DNA of 64,000 nucleotides from an uncultured Rubrobacteraceae bacterium. Its GTDB lineage: Bacteria > Actinomycetota > Rubrobacteria > Rubrobacterales > Rubrobacteraceae. Of this stretch, positions 27,052 through 33,392 are shown one piece after another; within the stretch, counting starts at the first letter, position 1, and each line of letters opens with the position of its first letter. Location of the stretch: assembly GCA_902806085.1 (NCBI GenBank), contig CADCVH010000094.1, forward strand, positions 104,152-168,151. The letters are read 5' to 3'. A program made the translations under genes and the position numbers. Under the pieces are notes generated by a model. It saw only the letters and a program-made list of their open reading frames with translations, was not told the DNA's origin and searched no databases.

Positions 27052-27578
27052 CCGAGGACAGTCCGGCGCCCGTGGGGCCGGTCCAAGAGTACGGTTATTG
27101 TCCCCGCTGCGGCGGCCGGTTAGAGACACGCGCCCTCAAAGAAGGCGACCCCGAGCGGCTGGTGTGCGGCAGTTGCGGGTTCGTCTTCTACCTGGGACCG
27201 AAGTTGGTGGCGGGCGCCATCTTCGAGCTGGACGGGGAGATAGTTCTGGTCCAGCGGGATATCGAGCCGGGGTACGGGAAGTGGACGTTTCCCGGCGGGT
27301 TCGTGGAGAGGGGGGAGAGGGCGGAGGATGCGGCCGAGCGCGAGGTGCTGGAGGAGTGCGGGGTTGAGATCCGGGCCAAGGACATCATCGGGCTCTACTC
27401 TTACGAGGGGCAGATCCCGGCCATCGCCGTCTTCCGCGCCGACGTGGTGGGCGGCGAACCCGTCCCCCTGGACGAGACCATGGACGTGAGGGGCTTCTCC
27501 CGCGACGGTCTACCGTGGAGCGAGATGGCCTTCCCGAGCACGGAGCAGGCGCTTAAGGACTACTTGAGGAGGTTCTAG
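27048..27578 (+). CDS. NUDIX hydrolase with N-terminal zinc ribbon
   Basis: 176 residues. A zinc ribbon (YCPRCGGRL ... LVCGSCGFVFY) precedes a NUDIX fold; the NUDIX box GGFVERGERAEDAAEREVLE is complete, with metal-binding Glu residues in EREVLEECG. The layout matches NudC-like nucleotide or NADH pyrophosphatases, though short zinc-ribbon NUDIX proteins vary in substrate. TTG 27048 overlaps the upstream gene's stop. The stop overlaps the TrmB-like gene by 4 bases in a CTAG palindrome, convergently. Confidence 0.85.
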   Translation: MTEDSPAPVGPVQEYGYCPRCGGRLETRALKEGDPERLVCGSCGFVFYLGPKLVAGAIFELDGEIVLVQRDIEPGYGKWTFPGGFVERGERAEDAAEREVLEECGVEIRAKDIIGLYSYEGQIPAIAVFRADVVGGEPVPLDETMDVRGFSRDGLPWSEMAFPSTEQALKDYLRRF

Positions 27579-28429
27579 CTTCCGTCTTCGTCGCGGCCGG
27601 GCGATCCCGAGATGAGGGCGGACGCGTAAGGGGGACCGAAGCGCTCGCGCAGGCGCGCGAGGCTGGGCCCGAAGGTTTCCTCCAGCGTGTCCCTGTGCTC
27701 GCGAAGCATCTCGGCTATGTAGAGGTCGTGCTTTATCTGCTCTGTTATCGGGACGACCATGCCGGGGTGGGAGGACCAGGCGGCCCGGCTCCCTTTGCCC
27801 AGGGAGACTATGCCGGCGACGATCTCCCTGGCGTCGATGCTAAGGATCATCCACCGGCCGCCGTACTCGAACGTGATCTGCTCGGGCCCGGGCTCGTGCA
27901 GGTAGACGGTGGCGAAGGGGTAGTCCGGCTCCCCGTAGGCGACAACCACGACCTCCACGCCCCGCCGGGCGGCGGCGGCCAACTCCTCCCGAACCTCGGG
28001 CGCGTCCTCCCGCCAAAGCTGGAGTAATATCCTCTTCTCCGCCCTCCCGATCACCTCCCGCAGACGGTCCAGAACCTCCTCCCGGCCGGTGATGTCCCAG
28101 ATGAGGTCGCTACCGCCGGAGCCCCGCGCGTGCCTCTCTAGACCCTCCGCCGCCGCCGATAAAGCGCCCTCCGCCTGCCGGCGGCGCGAGGCGATAAGCT
28201 CCCGCGGCGGCAGCGGCGCGTACCGGACCGGCTCCCCGTGGCTTACCAACACCTCGCCGCGCCCCGACATGCCCTCCAGCACCTCGTAGACCTTGGAGCG
28301 CGGCACCCCGGAAACCCGCGCCACCGCGTAGCCCGTAAGCGGCGACTCCTCCACGAGGGCGAGGTAGACCTTGGCCTCGTACTCCGTGAAGCCCAGATCC
28401 CCGAGCACCCCTACCAGATCAGAAACCAT
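27575..28429 (-). CDS. TrmB-family transcriptional regulator
   Basis: 284 residues. An N-terminal winged helix of the TrmB type (LGFTEYEAKVYLALVEESPL, then ARVSGVPRSKVYEVLEG) is followed by a coiled segment and a C-terminal PLD-like ligand domain (TGREEVLDRLREVIGRAEKR, ILLQLWRED). TrmB proteins commonly sense sugars; the effector here is unknown. It is divergent from a DMT transporter that it may control. ATG 28429 has TACAGT 7 bases upstream and no SD, suggesting a leaderless message. Confidence 0.85.
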   Translation of the reverse strand: MVSDLVGVLGDLGFTEYEAKVYLALVEESPLTGYAVARVSGVPRSKVYEVLEGMSGRGEVLVSHGEPVRYAPLPPRELIASRRRQAEGALSAAAEGLERHARGSGGSDLIWDITGREEVLDRLREVIGRAEKRILLQLWREDAPEVREELAAAARRGVEVVVVAYGEPDYPFATVYLHEPGPEQITFEYGGRWMILSIDAREIVAGIVSLGKGSRAAWSSHPGMVVPITEQIKHDLYIAEMLREHRDTLEETFGPSLARLRERFGPPYASALISGSPGRDEDGS

Positions 28430-28436
28430 ACGCCCA

Positions 28437-28488
28437 ACTGTAGCGCACGGGGTTGCCCCCGCCAAACGCGACTGATACTGTATAGTAG
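28437..28488. promoter_or_regulatory. Divergent TrmB-like / transporter promoter region
   Basis: Minus strand: TACAGT (28437-28442) for the regulator. Plus strand: TTGCCC (28453), 17 bases, TACTGT (28476-28481) for the transporter. The imperfect palindrome TACTGTATAGTA lies across the second -10 and is a candidate operator. Confidence 0.45.
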
Positions 28489-28532
28489 CTACCCAAGTGG
28501 TTACTAAGTGCGAAAGGCGTGCGAAAGAAGGG

Positions 28533-29513
28533 ATGTCGGTGGCCGAGAAGGGGGGAGATCTCCGCGTCGGGGGCAAGGCCGGTCCGACGGGCGCGGGGGG
28601 CCGTTTGCCCTTCTTGGCCTCTGCTTTGGGCGCGGTCCTACTCTGGAGCACGTCGTTTGTGGCGACGAAGGTGGCGCTCGGGGAGGTGCCGCCCCTGACA
28701 TTGGGCGCTGCGCGTTTTCTCGTCGCGGCTTGCGTGCTGGGCGTGGCGGTTGGCGCCGTCGGGGGTGTTCGGCGGCCTCCGCCGGCGGACCTCGGAAGGT
28801 TGGCGGTGGGTGGGTTGCTCGGCATAACCGTGTACTTCTCGATGGAGAACTTCGGGGTGCATCTCGCCACGGCCTCGGACGCCGCCCTTCTGGTGGCCTC
28901 CTACCCGGCCATCACGATGCTGCTCGAGATCTTGCTCTACCGGACCCGCGTCTCGCCGGTGCGTTTCGCGGGCGTGGGGCTGGCGATGCTGGGCGTGTAC
29001 CTGATCGTGGGCGGGAGCCCCGGTCCTTCCGGGACGGGGCGTCTGTTTGGGGACGTCCTCCTGGTCGCCACCGGGTTCGTCTGGGCGCTCTACAACTTCT
29101 CCACCCGCGGGGTGGTGAGAAGATACCCGATGCTGACGGTCGTCTTCTACCAGACCCTCATCGGGGCGGCGGCGTTCTTGCCTTTGGCGCTCCTGGAGAG
29201 CGGAAGTTGGCGAACGCCGGGACCGCTATCTCTGCTCGTCGTGGCCTACCTGGGCCTTTTCTGCTCTCTGGCGGCGTTCTGGCTCTACGCCCACGGCCTC
29301 AAGGGGCTCGACGCCGGATCGGCCGTCAACACTTTGAACCTCGTGCCCGTCTTCGGCGTCCTCGTCGCCGTGGTGGTTCTCGGCGAGCCGGTCGGGGTCT
29401 CCCAGCTCCTCGGCGGGCTGGTCGTTGTAGGCGGGGTGACGCTCGGCATGAAGGGCTCGCCCAACGGCCCGGAAGGGACCGAGGCGGTCACGACGGAAGC
29501 CAGGATCGGTTAG
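28533..29513 (+). CDS. EamA/DMT family transporter
   Basis: 326-residue drug/metabolite transporter with ten predicted hydrophobic helices in two EamA repeats (LGAVLLWSTSFVATKVALGE starts the first, FGDVLLVATGFVWALYNFST the second). Substrate unknown. ATG 28533 is preceded by AAGAAGGG with little spacing; an in-frame GTG lies at 28497. It is followed within 10 bases by the DUF2000 gene, and is divergent from a TrmB-like regulator. Confidence 0.85.
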   Translation: MSVAEKGGDLRVGGKAGPTGAGGRLPFLASALGAVLLWSTSFVATKVALGEVPPLTLGAARFLVAACVLGVAVGAVGGVRRPPPADLGRLAVGGLLGITVYFSMENFGVHLATASDAALLVASYPAITMLLEILLYRTRVSPVRFAGVGLAMLGVYLIVGGSPGPSGTGRLFGDVLLVATGFVWALYNFSTRGVVRRYPMLTVVFYQTLIGAAAFLPLALLESGSWRTPGPLSLLVVAYLGLFCSLAAFWLYAHGLKGLDAGSAVNTLNLVPVFGVLVAVVVLGEPVGVSQLLGGLVVVGGVTLGMKGSPNGPEGTEAVTTEARIG

Positions 29514-29522
29514 GGGAGGGCA

Positions 29523-29942
29523 TTGGGAAACGGGACGGAGAAGAAGTGCGTCATGGTCGTGGACACGGGTTTGCCGGTGGGGCTGGCGGTCAACGCCGCG
29601 GCCGTCCTCGCCGTTACCCTGGGGCGCAGGATCGAGTCCATCGTGGGTCCGGACATCGCCGACGCCTCGGGCGGCCTGCACATCGGTCTCGTGGATATCC
29701 CGATCCCCGTCCTCAGGGCCGACACGGAGGTCCTGGGGGGCGTTCGGTCCAGGGCTGTCGCGACGGACGGCCTGCTCGTCGTGGGATTTACCGACGTGGC
29801 CCAGACGTCCAAGACCTACGAAGACTATACGGAGAGGACGGCCGCCTCTGCGCCCGAAGATCTCCGGTACCTCGGCGTGGCGCTCTACGGGGACAAAAAG
29901 CTCGTCAACAAGCTTACCGGGAGCCTGCCGCTTCTCAGGTAG
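29523..29942 (+). CDS. DUF2000 family protein
   Basis: 139 residues of the DUF2000 family (small peptidyl-tRNA-hydrolase-like fold). The opening CVMVVDTGLPVGLAVNAAAV is typical. TTG 29523 follows GGGGAGGG. It is co-transcribed with the DMT transporter. The function of the family is not known to me. Confidence 0.8.
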   Translation: MGNGTEKKCVMVVDTGLPVGLAVNAAAVLAVTLGRRIESIVGPDIADASGGLHIGLVDIPIPVLRADTEVLGGVRSRAVATDGLLVVGFTDVAQTSKTYEDYTERTAASAPEDLRYLGVALYGDKKLVNKLTGSLPLLR

Positions 29943-30016
29943 CCCCGGCCGAGGCCCCCGCTTTTACGAACCGGGCAACCGGCCCCGGGACCGCCACAGA
30001 ACCCGCGAAGGGCTCT

Positions 30017-30556
30017 CTAGCTGGAAGGCCCGTCGGCCACGAGCAGCACGTCCAGGTCCCCCCAGCCGTAGGCGACCCCGTAGAGCCACGCGCCGGCAAG
30101 CTCGAAACCGTCCTCCGCGACGAGGGTGCCCCCGAGCGACTCGTAGAACCGCCGCGCGGAGCGGTTCTCCGCGAACACCCAGAGGAGCATCGAGGGCACG
30201 CCGCGCCCCGCGAGATAGCGGGCGACGGCGCCCACGAGGAGCTTTCCTGCGCCGGTGCCCTGATGGGACGGTAGGACGTAGAGCGTCATGAGCTCGCCCT
30301 CGTATTCCGCCAGGTCTCGCGAGGAGCGCTCCCTGGGGCGGCCGGACGCGAAGCCGTAGACCCCGCGGTCGTTCTCCGCGACGAAGACGCAACCTTCCCC
30401 TGCTTCGATGACCTCTCGCCACAGGCGCTCTGACTCCTCGTAGGAGAGGCCGTCGAGGTGGGCTTCGGGCACGATGCCCCCGTAGGCCGCCCGCCACGTG
30501 TCCACGTGCACGGCGGAGATCCCCCGCGCGTCGGAGGCCGTTGCCGGCCGGATCAG
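30017..30556 (-). CDS. GNAT family acetyltransferase, probable CTG start
   Basis: 179 residues. The GNAT fold includes IRPATASDARGISAVHVDTW at the N-terminus and the acetyl-CoA loop LPSHQGTGAGKLLVGAVARY. The family N-terminus begins right after the upstream gene's TGA. No ATG, GTG or TTG lies there, but CTG 30556 overlaps that TGA (CTGA). The next canonical choice, GTG 30511, cuts off the first beta strand. The real start is therefore uncertain. Substrate unknown. Confidence 0.8.
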   Translation of the reverse strand: MIRPATASDARGISAVHVDTWRAAYGGIVPEAHLDGLSYEESERLWREVIEAGEGCVFVAENDRGVYGFASGRPRERSSRDLAEYEGELMTLYVLPSHQGTGAGKLLVGAVARYLAGRGVPSMLLWVFAENRSARRFYESLGGTLVAEDGFELAGAWLYGVAYGWGDLDVLLVADGPSS

Positions 30557-31122
30557 CGCTCTCGTCCCGTCGTCCGCGTACCGAGGAACGCCTCGACGGC
30601 GGCAACTACCTCCGATTCCTCCGCGAGACGGCCGACCCCCGGAAGCTCTTCCGCGGAGGCCATCGACCCCGCCGCCGGGCCGACGAAGCGGTGCCCCCAA
30701 CCTTTCAGCGTCTCGGCGTTGCGGGCCGTGACCGGGTTGGCCCACATCTCAGGGTTCATCGCGGGGGCCCAGAGCACCCTCTTCGCGCCGGCGAGGATCG
30801 TCGCCGAGAGAAGGTCGTCGCCGAGGCCGACGGCCGCCCGCGCCATCGAGTCGGCGGTCGCCGGGGCGACGAGGACGAGGTCAGCCCAGCGCGCCAGGGA
30901 GACGTGCTCGACGCGACCCGAGCGCTCCCACCACGTGGTATCCGTGTGGACGGGTTCCCCGGCGGCCACCGCGAGCGTCTCCTCCGGCACGAACCTGAAC
31001 GCTGCCTCCGTGGCGACGACCTTGACCTCGTGGCCGGCCTCCCTGAGGCGCCGGATCGCGCCAGGCGCCTTGTAGGCCGCGATGCCGCCCGTCACCCCGA
31101 CGAGTATCTTTGCGGCGTGCAT
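30553..31122 (-). CDS. CoaC-like flavoprotein (phosphopantothenoylcysteine decarboxylase family)
   Basis: 189-residue FMN-binding flavoprotein. KILVGVTGGIAAYKA and the VEHVSLARWADLVLVAPATA His motif are present, with the PAMNPEMWANP motif. The substrate flap GPAAGSMASAEELPGVGRL has Ser where E. coli CoaC has Cys, so the exact reaction is open; related actinobacterial proteins also lack the Cys. No CoaB half is fused. ATG 31122 has TATACT 7 bases upstream and no SD. GNAT follows, overlapping the stop. Confidence 0.75.
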   Translation of the reverse strand: MHAAKILVGVTGGIAAYKAPGAIRRLREAGHEVKVVATEAAFRFVPEETLAVAAGEPVHTDTTWWERSGRVEHVSLARWADLVLVAPATADSMARAAVGLGDDLLSATILAGAKRVLWAPAMNPEMWANPVTARNAETLKGWGHRFVGPAAGSMASAEELPGVGRLAEESEVVAAVEAFLGTRTTGRER

Positions 31123-31163
31123 GGGCGGCAGTATACCCGTCACGAGCCGCCCGAAATTATGGG

Positions 31164-31191
31164 TTAGAAAACAGCCGCGGGATGGTACTAT
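31164..31191 (+). promoter_or_regulatory. Promoter for small basic protein
   Basis: TTAGAA (31164-31169), 16 bases, TACTAT (31186-31191), upstream of the GTG at 31247. Confidence 0.45.
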
Positions 31192-31246
31192 ACGTCCCCC
31201 GGTCCGTAGGACCGGAAGCGCGTCACGGATGGAAGGACGGAGGACA

Positions 31247-31423
31247 GTGGTCAGCAAGGTGCGCAGTCTGCGCTGGCTGGAGGATCTTAAGGAGTCGCAG
31301 AGGCTGACCTCCCGCGAGGAGCGACGCAAGGAGGAGATCCTGGACGTCTTCCGCGAGCTCTACGACATCTCCGTGAAGAACCCCGACCCGCCCGTATTCC
31401 CGCCCTGGCGCCCTTCCTGGTAG
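31247..31423 (+). CDS. Small charged protein, function unknown
   Basis: 58-residue highly charged helical protein (RSLRWLEDLKESQRLTSREE, then RKEEILDVFRELYDISVKN), ending in a Pro-rich FPPWRPSW tail. GTG 31247 follows GGAGG at the proper distance. It is not a recognised family. Divergent from the flavoprotein; the SDR gene follows 58 bases later. Confidence 0.55.
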   Translation: MVSKVRSLRWLEDLKESQRLTSREERRKEEILDVFRELYDISVKNPDPPVFPPWRPSW

Positions 31424-31481
31424 GGGTCGCCCGCGGCTCCCGACGAAACCGTTCCCGCGTTTCCAGTTAAGATAGCGCCCA

Positions 31482-32264
31482 ATGGAACCCACACTCGAAG
31501 GTAAGGTGGCCCTGGTTACCGGCGCCTCCAGCGGTATCGGCGAGGCCGCCGCGCTGGAGCTGGCGCGGCGCGGCGCCTCGGTCGCCGTCGCGGCCCGGTC
31601 GGTCGAGAAGCTGGAGGCCCTGGCCGGCAGGGCCTCCGCCTCTGGCGGCAGGGTACTCGTGGTCGAGGCCGACGTGGCGGACCGGGACTCGGTCGGTGCG
31701 ATGGTGGGAAGGGTCCTCGCGGAGTTCGGCGGGCTGGACGTGCTGGTGAACAACGCGGGGCTCGGGCTCTCCGGGCGCGTCTCGGAGCTGCGGGCGGAGG
31801 ACCTGCGCTACGTCTTCGAGGTGAACACCGTGGGCCCCTTGAACTGCTTGCAGGCCGCGCTGCCCCACATGGGGAGGGGGGGCAGGATCGTCAACGTCTC
31901 CTCCGTCGTCGGCAAGCGCGCCATCCCGAAGGTCGGCGGGTACTGCTCCACCAAGTTTGCCCTCAACGCCCTCTCGGACGCTTTGCGGGTCGAGGTCGCG
32001 GAGCGCGGCGTCTCCGTGACGAGCGTCTACCCCGGCACGACGAGGACGGCTTTCAGGGACAACTCCCGCCGGACGAGGGACGAGAAACGTGGCTGGCGCC
32101 CGAAGGGCGTGACGCCCGAGAGGGTGGCCAAAAAGATAGCGGACGCCGCAGAGAAGGGGCCGCGCGACGTGTACGTGACGCTCTCCGACAGGCTCTTCGT
32201 CGCGGGCGTCACACTGTTTCCCGGCCTGACGGATCTCCTCCTGCGGTCCTGGGCGAAGGACTAG
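31482..32264 (+). CDS. Short-chain dehydrogenase/reductase
   Basis: 260-residue Rossmann-fold oxidoreductase. The cofactor motif is VALVTGASSGIGEAAALELA, the NNAG motif is present in DVLVNNAGLGLS, and the catalytic Ser-Tyr-Lys is in VGGYCSTKFAL after NVSSVVG. Arg residues near ARSVEK favour NADP. ATG 31482 lies 8 bases after TAAGAT with no SD, which suggests a leaderless transcript. Substrate unknown. Confidence 0.88.
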   Translation: MEPTLEGKVALVTGASSGIGEAAALELARRGASVAVAARSVEKLEALAGRASASGGRVLVVEADVADRDSVGAMVGRVLAEFGGLDVLVNNAGLGLSGRVSELRAEDLRYVFEVNTVGPLNCLQAALPHMGRGGRIVNVSSVVGKRAIPKVGGYCSTKFALNALSDALRVEVAERGVSVTSVYPGTTRTAFRDNSRRTRDEKRGWRPKGVTPERVAKKIADAAEKGPRDVYVTLSDRLFVAGVTLFPGLTDLLLRSWAKD

Positions 32265-32269
32265 GCCTT

Positions 32270-32899
32270 TTGGGCTTCGAGGAGAGCGCGCTGACGCGGT
32301 TGCGCCGCTACCGCGTCGAGGCGGACAGGGCGCTGGATCTCGCCCGCGAGACCGAGGACGTCACCCGCCTCTTCTCGGAACGGCTCTTCGGCGGGTTGGA
32401 GTACGCGGCGGTGCTCGCGCGGGAGGCCGGGTTCGAGGTCGAGTCCTCGCGCGTCGGGGGGTTCTTCGCCCTCGGCGTCACCGTCGCCCCCGGCATGGAA
32501 GCCGGCGTCGAGTTCGGGACGCCCGGCGGCGTGGCGGCGGAGGGCGACGAAGACCTCATGCACGAGGAGTTGAGCCGCTACGACCTCGACCCGTCGGGCT
32601 ACTCCGGCCGCGTCCTCGGCTGGTCGCGGACCGTCGGGGAGGGGCCCTACCAGACGTTCGCCGTTTACCGGGACGGGCTCTGGAAGACCAAGGGCGTCTT
32701 CGTGGCGAAGGCCCGCGGTAGGACCGACGATCCCGACGACGTTCTCAACGGGTTCTGCCTCAGGATACTCGGCAGGCTCATAGATCTCGCGGCGACCACG
32801 GGGGGCGTCGGCCGGCGGTGGGGCGACGCCGAAAGCTACGGCCTGGCCCGGTACATCGACGGCGAAGCCGCCCCGACGGAGCTGCGTCTTCCCGGCTAA
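32270..32899 (+). CDS. Hypothetical protein
   Basis: 209 residues with a helical N-terminus (LTRLRRYRVEADRALDLARE) and a mixed alpha/beta body (FFALGVTVAPGMEAGVEFGT; FAVYRDGLWKTKGVFVAKAR). No family was recognised. TTG 32270 begins 5 bases after the SDR stop, so the genes are probably one operon. No SD is evident. Confidence 0.55.
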   Translation: MGFEESALTRLRRYRVEADRALDLARETEDVTRLFSERLFGGLEYAAVLAREAGFEVESSRVGGFFALGVTVAPGMEAGVEFGTPGGVAAEGDEDLMHEELSRYDLDPSGYSGRVLGWSRTVGEGPYQTFAVYRDGLWKTKGVFVAKARGRTDDPDDVLNGFCLRILGRLIDLAATTGGVGRRWGDAESYGLARYIDGEAAPTELRLPG

Positions 32900-32909
32900 C
32901 GTCGCCGGG

Positions 32910-33058
32910 CTAGAGCTCGCGTAGCTCCACCCCGGTGACGCGGTGGTCCTCGCCCTTCTTCAATATGAGGTGCGCGCTGAGCGGGGTGCTGTTCCGCAGC
33001 TCCCTCCACTCCGCGCGAGGAAGCGCGTGTAGCGCGAGGGGCCCGTATCACCGTTCAC
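32910..33058 (-). pseudogene. Small frameshifted ORF downstream of HTH gene
   Basis: GTG 33058 opens a frame reading NGDTGPSRYTRFLAR. A second frame continues WRELRNSTPLSAHLILKKGE and DHRVTGVELREL to a stop at 32910. Removing one CG from the CGCGCG tract near the junction (about 33015) joins them into a protein of about 48 residues. The C-terminal part looks like real coding sequence (codon and residue pattern). It is the last gene of the minus-strand unit headed by the MBL gene; it could also be a sequence error. Confidence 0.4.
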
Positions 33059-33059
33059 G

Positions 33060-33392
33060 TTACCGTCCGGACTCCCTGGCTGAGCGGACCTCGAAAGACG
33101 CGCCGGAGGCCGGTATCGGGTGCAGCAGGCCCTGGGCTACCAGCTCGTCGAACGCCTCGGCTATGGCCTCGTCGGGGTGATCCTTCAGCGTGCCGCGGAG
33201 GTCCTTGCGGTTGACCTCGCCGGGCGCCAGAAAAGAGCAGAGCCCCGCGTACAGGACCCGCGCGGTGGGGGAGATGGGGAGAGTCCACACCTCCGGCTCG
33301 TACCAGAACTGGCCGATCCCCGCCGCGTTCTCCGGCCGCCCCCCGCGGGCGTCCCGAAGCCGGACGACCTCCGGGAGCCCTCGGTTTTCCAC
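33060..33392 (-). CDS. Winged-helix-like small protein, partner of the MBL protein
   Basis: 110 residues. Residues 30-100 (QFWYEPEVWTLPISPTARVL and CSFLAPGEVNRKDLRGTLKD) look like a winged helix of the replication-initiator/DnaD-N type. The GTG start overlaps the upstream gene's TAG in TAGTG, so the pair is translationally coupled. The N-terminal half of the DnaD-like protein at 58752 is similar in length and composition. Its target is unknown. Confidence 0.6.
   Translation of the reverse strand: MENRGLPEVVRLRDARGGRPENAAGIGQFWYEPEVWTLPISPTARVLYAGLCSFLAPGEVNRKDLRGTLKDHPDEAIAEAFDELVAQGLLHPIPASGASFEVRSARESGR

Noticed and set aside
26652..27578. 308-residue NUDIX protein starting at 26652
   Set aside because: The first 130 residues overlap another gene in a different frame and lack a conserved pattern; TTG 27048 overlaps the upstream stop and fits.
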